From: Bacteroidaceae bacterium
GTDB taxonomy: Bacteria > Bacteroidota > Bacteroidia > Bacteroidales > Bacteroidaceae
Length of the DNA stretch: 64,000 nt
Reading direction: 5' to 3'
NCBI GenBank assembly: GCA_017458585.1
Contig: JAFTAJ010000037.1
Location: forward strand, 1-64,000
The notes under the pieces are model-generated. The model did no database searches. It was not told where the DNA came from and saw nothing but the letters and a program-made list of their open reading frames with translations. Both the position numbers and the translations under genes were made by a program. Of the stretch, positions 34,155-43,145 are shown in pieces; within the stretch, counting starts at the first letter, position 1; each line of letters begins with the position of its first letter.

Positions 34155-34963
34155 AGACAATGAATCTCTCAAAAAGGAATTTTCTCTGTTCTCTGTTCTC
34201 TATCCTCTGCGCTGTCGCCAGCGCCCAGTCTGCCTTCCAGCCAGGGGAGCAACTCGAATACAGCCTTTACTACAACTGGAGTTTTGTTTGGGTAAAGGCT
34301 GGCACCGCCACGTTGACCATAAAAAATTCCACCTACAATGGCAATGCGGCTTACCTTACCCGACTACTTATGCGCGGCAGCAAGAAGGCCGACGGCTACT
34401 TCGTGCTTCGCGACACGCTCACAAGCTATGTCAAGGCCGACAATCTACAACCGCTCTACTACGCCAAACGCGACATAGAGGGCAAAAAGCGTAAGAAGCG
34501 TGAGGTGTGGTACTCCTACCAGGGCAACAACTGTCGCGCACGTCAACAATACACCCACTCCAGCGGTCGTGTCACCAATAAGGACGAGACACGCTCGCAG
34601 CAGATTTACGATATGCTCAGCATTATGCTCAAGGCTCGTAATTACGACACCTCGGGATGGACCAAGGGTAAGCGCATCAATTTTCTTATGACCGATGGCA
34701 ACGGAGTAGAAAAGCAGAGCCTTATTTACCGCGGCAAGACCAACGTCAAGATGCGCGACAGCAAGGACACCTACCGATGCCTGCAACTCTCGTTTGTAGA
34801 GGAGGATGACGGCGACGAAAAAGAGGTGATAACCTTCTTTGTCACTGACGACGCTAATCATGTGCCGGTGAGGCTCGATATGTATCTCAAATTTGGGTCG
34901 GCGAAGGTATATCTCACCCAAACAAAAGGGCTAAGAAACCCAATTGGAGCACAAATCAAATAG
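34151..34963 (+). CDS. DUF3108 domain secreted protein
   Basis: The 270-aa protein has a signal peptide (NFLCSLFSILCAVASAQ) and then a DUF3108 beta-rich fold starting FQPGEQLEYSLYYNWSFVWVKAGTATL (shown partly). This family of periplasmic proteins is uncharacterised. A GTG 12 bases upstream is in frame, but ATG 34151 overlaps the previous stop (ATGA) and is preferred. The hydrophobic core of the signal peptide is encoded by TTCTCTGTTCTCTGTTCTCT repeats, like those in two genes downstream. The stop codon lies in the loop of the intrinsic terminator that ends the cluster. Confidence 0.85.
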   Translation: MKTMNLSKRNFLCSLFSILCAVASAQSAFQPGEQLEYSLYYNWSFVWVKAGTATLTIKNSTYNGNAAYLTRLLMRGSKKADGYFVLRDTLTSYVKADNLQPLYYAKRDIEGKKRKKREVWYSYQGNNCRARQQYTHSSGRVTNKDETRSQQIYDMLSIMLKARNYDTSGWTKGKRINFLMTDGNGVEKQSLIYRGKTNVKMRDSKDTYRCLQLSFVEEDDGDEKEVITFFVTDDANHVPVRLDMYLKFGSAKVYLTQTKGLRNPIGAQIK

Positions 34964-34978
34964 ATTTGTGCATTTTTT
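34949..34978 (+). terminator. Intrinsic terminator overlapping DUF3108 stop codon
   Basis: GCACAAATC (34949-34957), loop AAATA, GATTTGTGC (34963-34971), then ATTTTTT. The perfect 9-bp stem includes the last codons of the gene and its stop lies in the loop and stem edge. Confidence 0.8.
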
Positions 34979-35013
34979 ATGCAAAAAAGAGAGAGAGTAT
35001 CATTACTTTTCAT

Positions 35014-35021
35014 TAACTTTG
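35014..35021 (+). promoter_or_regulatory. -7 promoter box for CoA-transferase gene
   Basis: TAACTTTG matches TAnnTTTG. A small GCCGC-GTTTA-GCGGC hairpin (35021-35035) lies at the start of the transcript. The remaining leader to 35105 holds TTGTACATTGTAAATTGTCAAA-type repeats. Confidence 0.6.
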
Positions 35022-35105
35022 CCGCGTTTAGCGGCATTGCCGCAAGAGAAATAGTGAAACAGTACATAAATTGTACATTGTAAATTGTCAAATTGTAAAT
35101 AAACT

Positions 35106-36617
35106 ATGTCATTTCCTCGCATTACCGCTGCCGAGGCTGTCGCGCTCATTAAGAACGGCGAGACTATCGGACTCAGCGGCTTCACTCCGGCAGGCGCTCC
35201 CAAAAGCGTGCCCGCAGAGATAGCACACAAGGCAGAGGCCGAGCATGCTGCAGGCCGTCCCTTTGTTATCAACATCCTTTCTGGTGCCAGCACAGGACAG
35301 AGCTGTGACGGCGAGCTGAGCAATCAGCACGCCATTGGCTTCCGTGCCCCTTACACCACCAACTCCGATTTCCGTAAGCATGTCAACGCAGGTGAGATAG
35401 CTTACTCCGACCTCAATCTCTCCAACATGGCCACCCAGATACGCCAGGGCTATCTGGGCGATGTGCATTGGGCCATTATCGAGGCTTGCGAGGTGGAGCG
35501 CGTTGGCGACAAGGCACACATCTACCTCACGGCAGGAGGAGGCATCAGCCCCACTGTGTCGCGCCTGGCCAAGAACGGTATAATTATAGAGCTCAACGCC
35601 TTCCATAGCAAGGCGAGCATGGGCATCCACGATGTCTATGAATTGGAGTATCATCCTCACCGCACCCCCATCAATATCACTAAGGCCAGCGACCGCATCG
35701 GTAAACCCTATGTGGAGGTGGATGCCGACCGCATTGTGGGAGTGGTGGAGTGCAACATTCCTGACGAGGCCCGCTCTTTCAAAGATCCCGATCCCATCAC
35801 CACGCAGATAGGACAGAATGTTGCTGACTTCCTTCTCGACAATATGAAGCGCGGACTTATCCCGCCCACCTTCCTCAATCTGCAGAGCGGCGTGGGCTCG
35901 GGTGCCAATGCTGTGCTTGGTGCTCTCGGACAGTGCCCAGAGGTGCCCAACTTTAATATCTACACTGAGGTGTTGCAGGATGCCCCCGTGGCGCTCATGA
36001 AGCAGGGTCGTGTGCTCAGCGCGTCGGCTTGCTCGCTCACCGTCACCAACGAGTGTATGAAGGGCGTATATGACGACATGGACTTCTTCCGCGACAAGAT
36101 AGTGCTGCGCCCCAGCGAGATATCCAACAATCCCGAGGTCATTGCACGCCTTGGCGTATGCTCGCTCAACACCGCTATCGAGGTGGATATCTACGGACAT
36201 GTTAACTCCACCAAGATATGCGGCACCAAGATGATGAATGGTATTGGTGGCTCAGCTGACTTTACCTGCAACTCATACTTGTCCATCTTTACCTGCGGCA
36301 GTACTACCAAGGGCGGCGCCATCTCCAGCATCGTGCCCTTCGCCAGCCATATCGACCACACCAGCCACTTCGTCAATGCTGTCATCACTGAGTATGGTGT
36401 TGCTGACCTGCGTGGCAAGTGCGCTATGGATAAGGCCAAGGAACTCATCAAGGTGGCTCATCCCGACTACCGCCCCATGCTCAATGACTACCTCCGCTAC
36501 GCAGAGCGATACGGCGGTCACACCCATCACTGCCTCAGTGCAGCCTTCGCTATGCACGACACCTTCCTCCGTAAGGGCGATATGCGTCTCACCGACTGGG
36601 CAGAATATGTTAAATAA
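35106..36617 (+). CDS. Acetyl-CoA hydrolase/succinyl-CoA:acetate CoA-transferase family
   Basis: Enzymes of this family exchange CoA between acyl groups such as succinyl-CoA, acetate and propionate. The 503-aa protein begins ITAAEAVALIKNGETIGLSG and contains GGGISPTVSRLAKNG and the catalytic glutamate in NIYTEVLQDAPVAL (about E288); GGSADFTCNSYLSIF and TEYGVADLRGK follow. Whether it is a hydrolase or transferase cannot be decided by sequence alone; with methylmalonyl-CoA mutase in the same window, a succinyl-CoA:propionate or acetate transferase is the best guess. Cytoplasmic. It has its own promoter. Confidence 0.88.
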   Translation: MSFPRITAAEAVALIKNGETIGLSGFTPAGAPKSVPAEIAHKAEAEHAAGRPFVINILSGASTGQSCDGELSNQHAIGFRAPYTTNSDFRKHVNAGEIAYSDLNLSNMATQIRQGYLGDVHWAIIEACEVERVGDKAHIYLTAGGGISPTVSRLAKNGIIIELNAFHSKASMGIHDVYELEYHPHRTPINITKASDRIGKPYVEVDADRIVGVVECNIPDEARSFKDPDPITTQIGQNVADFLLDNMKRGLIPPTFLNLQSGVGSGANAVLGALGQCPEVPNFNIYTEVLQDAPVALMKQGRVLSASACSLTVTNECMKGVYDDMDFFRDKIVLRPSEISNNPEVIARLGVCSLNTAIEVDIYGHVNSTKICGTKMMNGIGGSADFTCNSYLSIFTCGSTTKGGAISSIVPFASHIDHTSHFVNAVITEYGVADLRGKCAMDKAKELIKVAHPDYRPMLNDYLRYAERYGGHTHHCLSAAFAMHDTFLRKGDMRLTDWAEYVK

Positions 36618-36665
36618 AATTGAACATTGAAAATTGAGCATTGGACATTAAAAATTTGAAAAAAG
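36618..36665 (+). repeat. ATTGAA-type short repeats in spacer
   Basis: TTGAACATTGAAAATTGAGC and following ATTGGACATTAAAAATTTG fill the spacer between the CoA-transferase and the C1 peptidase. The same family of 7-10-base units occurs in-frame in btuB (48440-48472) and in protein tails at 53733-53775 and 62152-62190. Confidence 0.6.
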
Positions 36666-38063
36666 ATGAAACTCTCAAAATTATCTATTCTCTGTTCTCT
36701 TTTCGCTATTCTCTGCGCTACCGTCAGTGCCCAGAAGGAGATAACGAATGATATGCTGCAGGCCTTCCGCGATAGCTATAAATCGGTGGGTGCCGACAAG
36801 GCTCTCGACAATGCCGTGGCAGCCAATGACCCCAAAATACTGGCTCTCAATACGGAGAGCAACGTGCAGTTTGACACCAACTTCTCTCATAAGATCAACT
36901 CCAAGGGTATCACCAACCAGAAGGGTAGCGGACGCTGCTGGCTTTTCTCGGCTCTCAACGTATTGCGTGCTCCTATGATTGCAAAGAACAACCTGGGTAG
37001 TTTCACCTTCTCGCAGAGCTACTGCTTCTTCTACGACCAGCTGGAGAAGTCTAACCTATTCCTTCAGGCCATCATCGACAATGCCCGCAAGCCAATGGAC
37101 GACCGTACTGTGGAGTGGCTCTTCCACAATCCCATGAGCGACGGTGGTACCTTTTGCGGCGCTATAGATATTATTACTAAATATGGTGTCGTTCCTGCCG
37201 AGGTGATGCCGGAGACTTACTCTGCCAACTACACCAGCACCTACTCTTCGCTCCTCAAGACCAAGCTGCGTGAATATGGACTCACTCTCCGCAAACTGGC
37301 CGCCGAAGGCAAGAATGAGAAGCAGTTGCTGGCTAAGAAGAATGAGATGCTCACAGTCATCTATAAGATGCTCGTGCGCAGCTTCGGCCAGCCGCCACAG
37401 CAGTTCACCTACACTCTCCGCGACAAAGACAACAAGGCTATCTCCACCAAGGAATACACGCCGCTATCTTTCTATCAGGAGTATGTGGGCAAGGACCTCA
37501 AGAGCAGCTACCTTATGTTTATGAACGATCCCTCGCGCGAGATGTATAAGACCTACGAGATAGACCTCGACCGCCACACCTATGACGGCACCAACTGGGT
37601 GTTCCTCAATGTGCCGATGGAGGACATCAAGCAGATGGCCATCGCCAGCATCAAGGACAGCACCATGCTCTATATGTCGTGCGACGTGGGCAAGTGCAAC
37701 GACTCCAAGCGTGGCTACTCCGATCCCGATATCTATAACTACGGCGACATCTACGGAGTGGATTTCCCGATGAATAAGGCTGAGCGCATCAGTTCCTTTG
37801 CCTCTTCCTCCACCCACGCCATGAGTCTTATGGCCGTTGATCTCGACGCCAATGACAAGCCCATCAAGTGGATGGTAGAGAACTCATGGGGCACTTCGTC
37901 CGGCTACAATGGGTACATCGTGATGAGCGACCGCTGGCTCGACGAGTACCTCTTCCGTCTCGTTGTGGAGAAACAGTATGTGCCTGAGAAACTGGTTGAA
38001 CTCTCCAAGCAGAAGCCAACTATGTTGCCTGCATGGGATCCTCTCTTCTCTCTCGAACAATAA
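36666..38063 (+). CDS. Secreted C1-family cysteine peptidase (aminopeptidase C/bleomycin hydrolase type)
   Basis: The 465-aa protein is a papain-fold peptidase of the PepC/bleomycin hydrolase group. A signal peptide (KLSILCSLFAILCATVSAQ) indicates export, unlike the cytoplasmic PepC of lactic bacteria. The catalytic triad is present: Cys91 in NQKGSGRCWLFSALN, His384 in SSTHAMSLMAV and Asn406 in MVENSWGTSSG. Family members form hexamers that trim N-terminal residues from peptides. The signal-peptide core is encoded by TTCTCTGTTCTC repeats. It follows the CoA-transferase after 48 bases of short repeats, and a thioredoxin-like gene follows. Confidence 0.9.
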   Translation: MKLSKLSILCSLFAILCATVSAQKEITNDMLQAFRDSYKSVGADKALDNAVAANDPKILALNTESNVQFDTNFSHKINSKGITNQKGSGRCWLFSALNVLRAPMIAKNNLGSFTFSQSYCFFYDQLEKSNLFLQAIIDNARKPMDDRTVEWLFHNPMSDGGTFCGAIDIITKYGVVPAEVMPETYSANYTSTYSSLLKTKLREYGLTLRKLAAEGKNEKQLLAKKNEMLTVIYKMLVRSFGQPPQQFTYTLRDKDNKAISTKEYTPLSFYQEYVGKDLKSSYLMFMNDPSREMYKTYEIDLDRHTYDGTNWVFLNVPMEDIKQMAIASIKDSTMLYMSCDVGKCNDSKRGYSDPDIYNYGDIYGVDFPMNKAERISSFASSSTHAMSLMAVDLDANDKPIKWMVENSWGTSSGYNGYIVMSDRWLDEYLFRLVVEKQYVPEKLVELSKQKPTMLPAWDPLFSLEQ

Positions 38064-38076
38064 AAAGTATATTGAT

Positions 38077-39156
38077 ATGAGAATGCAGAGAAAATTGTTC
38101 TTTATAGCGTTTGTCCTCTCCACTATCGTTGGACAGGCGCAGCTCCACTTTCGTCTGGAAGGAAACATTGGTATTCCAGACTTCACAGGACAGTTGACCA
38201 TTCATGATGTCGTAGGCGAGCAAGTGATTGACTCCGTTAGAGTGGTCAATGGCGAATTGGTGCCCATCGAGGGAGAGATTTCCGAGATGGTGCAGTGCAT
38301 TATGAATGGTACCAAGGATGGCGCCACCGAGGATGACAGAGGCGTGTCGTTGGCATATCTTTTCCTCACCGAAGGAACTACTCACATAGATGGCTCGGAG
38401 AAGGGCGTGCTGCAGACCAGCGGCACCGCTATCTGCGAAGAGTTGAGTAGCTACAATAAGGCAGAGAAAGAAATTGTAGAGAAATACAAGGATGGTCAGA
38501 CTGACAAGCTCTACGCTGAGATGGGCGAGCTGTGTCAGCAGCATATTAGTCGCCACACCAGCGATGTGTATGGTCTGTATTTGTTGATACAGGACGGCAG
38601 CTATGTGCTGAAGCCCGCTGTATGGATAGACCTCTGGACAAAGATGGACAAGGAGCTGAGCGAGCGTAATCATGCCAATAAGCACCTTATGGAATATCTT
38701 GCGAGGACAAAGGTTAATATGGCCGCTCGCGCCAAGACTGATGTGGGCTGCAAGTTTGAGGATTTCGCAGTAGAGTATGAGGGTAAGACCACTCGCCTGT
38801 CCGACTATGTCGGTAAGGGCAAGTATGTGCTTGCCGACTTCTGGGCCTCATGGTGTGCGCCCTGCCGTGCAGAGTTGCCCAACATCATTGCTGCCTACAA
38901 CACCTACAAAGACTCTGGACTTGTGGTGCTCGGCATCGCAGCATGGGACAAACCCGAGGCAACGCTCAAAGCTATCGATGAAGAGAAGATTCCCTATCCG
39001 CAAATCATCAACTCACAGAAGATAGCTACCGACGTTTACGGCATCAGCGGTATTCCCGAGATAATCCTCTTTGGCCCCGACGGCACTATTGTTGCCCGCG
39101 GACTGCGCGACAAAGCCATAGGTGCCAAACTGGCCGAAGTCTTCGGAAAGAAATAA
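38077..39156 (+). CDS. TlpA-like thiol-disulfide oxidoreductase with DUF4369-type N terminus
   Basis: This 359-aa exported protein has a signal peptide (KLFFIAFVLSTIVGQAQ), an N-terminal beta-sandwich of the DUF4369 type (RLEGNIGIPDFTGQLTIHDVV; shown partly), a helical middle, and a C-terminal thioredoxin fold with the redox motif WASWCAPCRAELPNI (Cys260 and Cys263) and the cis-proline loop SGIPEIILFGPDG. It probably reduces or isomerises periplasmic thiols. The open frame extends 38 codons upstream inside the C1 peptidase gene; ATG 38077, just before the signal peptide, is the sensible start. The upstream neighbour is an exported cysteine peptidase, a possible substrate. Confidence 0.87.
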   Translation: MRMQRKLFFIAFVLSTIVGQAQLHFRLEGNIGIPDFTGQLTIHDVVGEQVIDSVRVVNGELVPIEGEISEMVQCIMNGTKDGATEDDRGVSLAYLFLTEGTTHIDGSEKGVLQTSGTAICEELSSYNKAEKEIVEKYKDGQTDKLYAEMGELCQQHISRHTSDVYGLYLLIQDGSYVLKPAVWIDLWTKMDKELSERNHANKHLMEYLARTKVNMAARAKTDVGCKFEDFAVEYEGKTTRLSDYVGKGKYVLADFWASWCAPCRAELPNIIAAYNTYKDSGLVVLGIAAWDKPEATLKAIDEEKIPYPQIINSQKIATDVYGISGIPEIILFGPDGTIVARGLRDKAIGAKLAEVFGKK

Positions 39157-39204
39157 TTAAGTTGTAAAAACAAATCGTAAATCGTTAAATACTAAATACC
39201 AGTT

Positions 39205-40662
39205 ATGAAAAAGACAGTTTTCTTTTTTCTGTTTTCTGTTCTCTGCGCTGCTGGCAGTGCTGATGAGTTGCTCGACAAGGTGAGGGAGATGTCGTCGTTC
39301 ACTCCCAAGGGCATCGACGCCCCTGGCTACTACGATGCAAAACTGGCGGCTCAGTTCAACTCTACCTACGAGTACGCAAAGAAGAATATGCGCAATATGA
39401 AAATCAATCGCGACTCGCTCTGCCAGGCATTGCAGAAAGCCTACGACGATGTCAGGGCCAAGGGTTTCACTCCCATGAGAGCGGGCTTCTTTTATATGAC
39501 CAACTGTCACGATAAGTATATCGAGAAGTTTGGTGTGCCTGCAGCCATGTACACCGACACCTCTGCAGGTCTTATGAAATATAAGAAGTTTGCTGAGGGA
39601 CAGAAGGAGTTTATCTATAAGCTGACTCCCTACGGCGACGGATGGTTCTGCCAGAACGCCGCTACCGGTTACTATATAGGCACAGGCAACGGATCTAACT
39701 GGTACTCCGAGGATATTACCTGCACCGAGGAGGCTGAGAACACCCAGCTCTTCACTCAGATGGAGGAGGAGGGCGAGTTCTTCGTGGCCGATGATGTGGA
39801 CCGCCTCACCAGCCGCTGCCTCTACAACGCGACCGCGCTCAATGAGACGGGTAAGATATTCAACTGGAGTCAGACGGTGGACGCCGTGGCAGAGAACCTG
39901 CGTGGCTACAACCACTGGAGCCTAACCCCCGTGCCCGAAGAGACTCTGAGGGCTCTGGGCATAGACGACGTGATTGTGGTGCCGGAGGACAGCACAGCGC
40001 ATATCGACGCTCATTGGATGAGCCTCGGCACGAGTATCACATGGTACAACGACAATGTGTCGTCAGCCTTCACCAAGGGCTACCAGACTCGCGTGAGAGA
40101 GGTGCTGCCCTTCAAGCGCTTTACCAACAAGGGCGTCAACGGCGGTGTGCTGGAGAGCGCAATCGGCCAGGTGGGCCACGCCGATTACTATACTATTGAG
40201 CATGGCATCAACGACTGGGGCCACTCTACTCCTGTGGGCACCATCGATGACTATAAGAACAATACTCAGAACGGCACCTTTGCAGCCAACTACCGCCGTC
40301 TCATCGACGCTATCTATAAGGCTAACCCCAAGGCCATGATTGTGCTATGCACTCCGCGCAAGGGTTACGGCTTCGGTACTTACCTGCCCGCCAAGTGCGA
40401 CGATCCCCTCAATGGTATCTACCTGAAGGACTATGCCAACCTTATCCGCGAGATAGCCTCCTACGAGAGTCTGCCCGTGGCCGACTTCTTCAACCTGTGT
40501 GGCAGCCAGAAGAATTTGGCTAAGCTCTCTATCGACACAGCTCTCCATCCCAATGACCTCGGCTACCAGATGATGGCCGATGTGCTGGTGCAGGCCATGA
40601 AGAAGGTGCTGCTCCACGAGATAATCAATCCTGTCAAGGACGAAGAGGAAGAGGATGAATAG
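39205..40662 (+). CDS. Secreted SGNH/GDSL-type hydrolase
   Basis: The 485-aa protein has a signal peptide (KKTVFFFLFSVLCAAGSA), a roughly 230-residue N-terminal region I do not recognise, and a C-terminal SGNH hydrolase domain. The block I serine lies in SLGTSITWY (about S277), block III in EHGINDWG (about N336) and block V in SIDTALHPNDLGYQ (about D444 and H448). Such enzymes are esterases or lipases, often deacetylating glycans; the substrate is unknown. The C-terminal tail is very acidic (DEEEEDE). It overlaps the start of the MscS gene by 8 bases, suggesting coupled translation. Confidence 0.85.
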   Translation: MKKTVFFFLFSVLCAAGSADELLDKVREMSSFTPKGIDAPGYYDAKLAAQFNSTYEYAKKNMRNMKINRDSLCQALQKAYDDVRAKGFTPMRAGFFYMTNCHDKYIEKFGVPAAMYTDTSAGLMKYKKFAEGQKEFIYKLTPYGDGWFCQNAATGYYIGTGNGSNWYSEDITCTEEAENTQLFTQMEEEGEFFVADDVDRLTSRCLYNATALNETGKIFNWSQTVDAVAENLRGYNHWSLTPVPEETLRALGIDDVIVVPEDSTAHIDAHWMSLGTSITWYNDNVSSAFTKGYQTRVREVLPFKRFTNKGVNGGVLESAIGQVGHADYYTIEHGINDWGHSTPVGTIDDYKNNTQNGTFAANYRRLIDAIYKANPKAMIVLCTPRKGYGFGTYLPAKCDDPLNGIYLKDYANLIREIASYESLPVADFFNLCGSQKNLAKLSIDTALHPNDLGYQMMADVLVQAMKKVLLHEIINPVKDEEEEDE

Positions 40663-43105
40663 ACTCCTGACAATAATAGCTGCTCTGCTGCTGGCGGTGA
40701 TGCCCGCCGGCGCGGTACTGAAAGAGCGCGACCTTAACCAGACCATCTCTGTGCTTAGGGCCGAGCTTGAGAACGCCTTCCGTGAGCAGAAAGAGCAGAT
40801 GGCGCGTTTCCATGCCAGGGCGGAGTTGCAGCATAAGGCTATGGTGGAGACCATGCAGCGCAGCGATCAGATTGCGCTGATGCTCTATTCGCAGAAGGCA
40901 GACTACACCTTCGACCTCACCTACGCATGCCACGAGGCGACGGAGCAATACAATGAGTATAAGCGCCAGAGGGTTCCGTATAGCAAGATACTGGGACTGA
41001 TGGACTCTGAGATAGTGCGCTACAAGAGTCTGCTGGATGCACTGACCGGGCTCTCGCCTCTGGCCATGACCGAGACGACGCAGAAGTACCGCGATGTATG
41101 TGTGAAGCTCGTCACCAAGATGCTCAACAATGCGCGCGAGACTCGCACCACGATAGCTTCCGACCAGGCACACTATGCCGAGATAGGCAGGAAACTCAAG
41201 AAAGTGCACGACTATGCGCAGGAACGCTACCAGGAGATACAAAACAATATCTTTATCAATGGCGGACAGAGCTATTTCTCTGTGCTGAAGCGCTTGGGCC
41301 ATTCTATTGATGAGGCCAAGAGTGATACGGAGGAGAAATACCGCGTAGAGTCAATCAATACTAAGGACGGTGTACGCATCAAGGTCAATTCGCAGTGGAG
41401 AGGACCGGGTGTATTCTTGTTTGCGGTGTTCCTTTTGTTCTATCTTATTGTGGCAGCAGCACTGAGCAGCGTCATCATGAAATGGCTCGTGCCGAAGCGG
41501 TTCCGCACACCCGAGTTTATGAAGAAGCGGGTATGCATAGGACTGATGGGAGCCATCATTATCTTTGCCCTTGTGATATCGGTGGTAAGGCTATCGATGG
41601 GACACAACAATTTCATGCTGATGGCCAGCGGCCTGCTGATAGAGTACGCATGGCTTGTCGGTGTCATCTTGCTGTCGCTGCTCATCCGCCTTAAGGGAGA
41701 CCAGACAAACAACGGATTCCGTTGCTACACTCCTATAATGCTTTTGGGCTTTGTGATTATCGTCTTCCGCGTAATCTTCATCCCCAACAATCTGGTCAAT
41801 CTGATATTCCCGCCCCTGCTGCTAATCTTTACCATATGGCAATGGCTGGTGATACGACGCCGCAACAAGACTCTGCCGCGATCCGACATCTTCTACACAT
41901 GGATCTCGCTGCTCATAATGCTCGTCGCTACATGCGCTTCGTGGATAGGCTACACCTTGATGGCGGTACAGATTCTGATATGGTGGGTGTTCCAGCTGAC
42001 CTGCATACAGACCATCACCTGCATCTTCCACTTGTTGGAGCGTTACGAGGCTCGTTATCTTGTCAAGAAGATAAAGGGAATGCCGGCCGACGTGGACAAG
42101 GCGGTGCAGAAGCTGAGAAACAACCAGGGCGCATATATCAACAAGACATGGTTCTTCGACTTTGTGTATATGGCGCTGGTGCCGGTGCTCGGCGTGGTGA
42201 GCGTAATGTGGAGCATCTGGTGGGCAGCAGATGTGTTTAATCTCTCCCACACAGTCATCAGCTTTTTCCTCACCGACTTCATCAAGATACCCAATGTGCT
42301 GTATCTCAGCATACAGAAGATAGTGCTGGCATGCAGTCTGTGGTTTATCTTCCGCTATGTAAGCTATCTCCTCAAGGCCCTCTATAAGAAATATCGCGTT
42401 GGCCGCCAAGGCAACATCGCGGGAGCGCGGCCTAACATCACGCTGGCCAACAATATCATTTCCATCCTCACATGGGGCGCCTACTTCATCATCTGTATGT
42501 TGATGCTCCATATCCCAGGTGGCGCGATAAGCATCATCTCTGCCGGATTGGCCACTGGTGTGGGCTTCGCGATGAAGGACTTGCTGGAGAACTTCTTCTA
42601 CGGCATCTCTCTTATGACAGGCCGCATCCGCGTGGGCGATTACATCGAGTGCGATGGAGTGCGCGGCAAGGTGGAGAGCATCACCTATCAGAGCACACAG
42701 ATAGCTACGTTTGAAGGCTCCGTCATTGCCTTCCTCAATAGTGCGCTGTTCAGCAAGAATTTCAAGAATCTGACCAAGAGCCACGGCTATGAGTTCGTAA
42801 AGATTCCCGTCGGAGTTGCCTACGGCACAGATATCAGCAAAGTGCGCGAGGTGCTCATCAAGGAGGTGGAGAAGATAAAAGGCAAGTCTCATGACGGTCG
42901 CGAGCTGATAAGTGCCAAGCGCGACATGGATGTTTATTTCGAGAGTTTCGGCGACAGCAGCGTCAATCTCTTTTTCACCTGTTGGGTACTGGTAGAGGAG
43001 CGCTTCTTCCTCTTGGGCCGCATCAATGAGGCTATCTACAATGCTCTCAATAAGAACGGCATTGCCATTCCCTTCCCGCAGCGCGACGTCCATATCATCG
43101 AATAA
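40655..43105 (+). CDS. MscS-family mechanosensitive channel (large form)
   Basis: The 816-aa inner-membrane protein has a signal-like N terminus (LLTIIAALLLAVMPAGA), a periplasmic coiled-coil domain (about 20-230), about ten membrane segments and a C-terminal MscS core. The pore helix and beta domain are read in ISAGLATGVGFAMKDLLENFFYG at about 625-647 (shown partly) and RVGDYIECDGVRGKVESITY. It resembles the large MscK/MscM-like channels that protect cells on osmotic downshock. It starts inside the end of the SGNH hydrolase gene. The spacer to cysS holds GTTAACTTCC-type repeats. Confidence 0.9.
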   Translation: MNRLLTIIAALLLAVMPAGAVLKERDLNQTISVLRAELENAFREQKEQMARFHARAELQHKAMVETMQRSDQIALMLYSQKADYTFDLTYACHEATEQYNEYKRQRVPYSKILGLMDSEIVRYKSLLDALTGLSPLAMTETTQKYRDVCVKLVTKMLNNARETRTTIASDQAHYAEIGRKLKKVHDYAQERYQEIQNNIFINGGQSYFSVLKRLGHSIDEAKSDTEEKYRVESINTKDGVRIKVNSQWRGPGVFLFAVFLLFYLIVAAALSSVIMKWLVPKRFRTPEFMKKRVCIGLMGAIIIFALVISVVRLSMGHNNFMLMASGLLIEYAWLVGVILLSLLIRLKGDQTNNGFRCYTPIMLLGFVIIVFRVIFIPNNLVNLIFPPLLLIFTIWQWLVIRRRNKTLPRSDIFYTWISLLIMLVATCASWIGYTLMAVQILIWWVFQLTCIQTITCIFHLLERYEARYLVKKIKGMPADVDKAVQKLRNNQGAYINKTWFFDFVYMALVPVLGVVSVMWSIWWAADVFNLSHTVISFFLTDFIKIPNVLYLSIQKIVLACSLWFIFRYVSYLLKALYKKYRVGRQGNIAGARPNITLANNIISILTWGAYFIICMLMLHIPGGAISIISAGLATGVGFAMKDLLENFFYGISLMTGRIRVGDYIECDGVRGKVESITYQSTQIATFEGSVIAFLNSALFSKNFKNLTKSHGYEFVKIPVGVAYGTDISKVREVLIKEVEKIKGKSHDGRELISAKRDMDVYFESFGDSSVNLFFTCWVLVEERFFLLGRINEAIYNALNKNGIAIPFPQRDVHIIE

Positions 43106-43145
43106 TCGTTAACTCCCCATTAACTTCCTGTTAACTTCGTTATCT

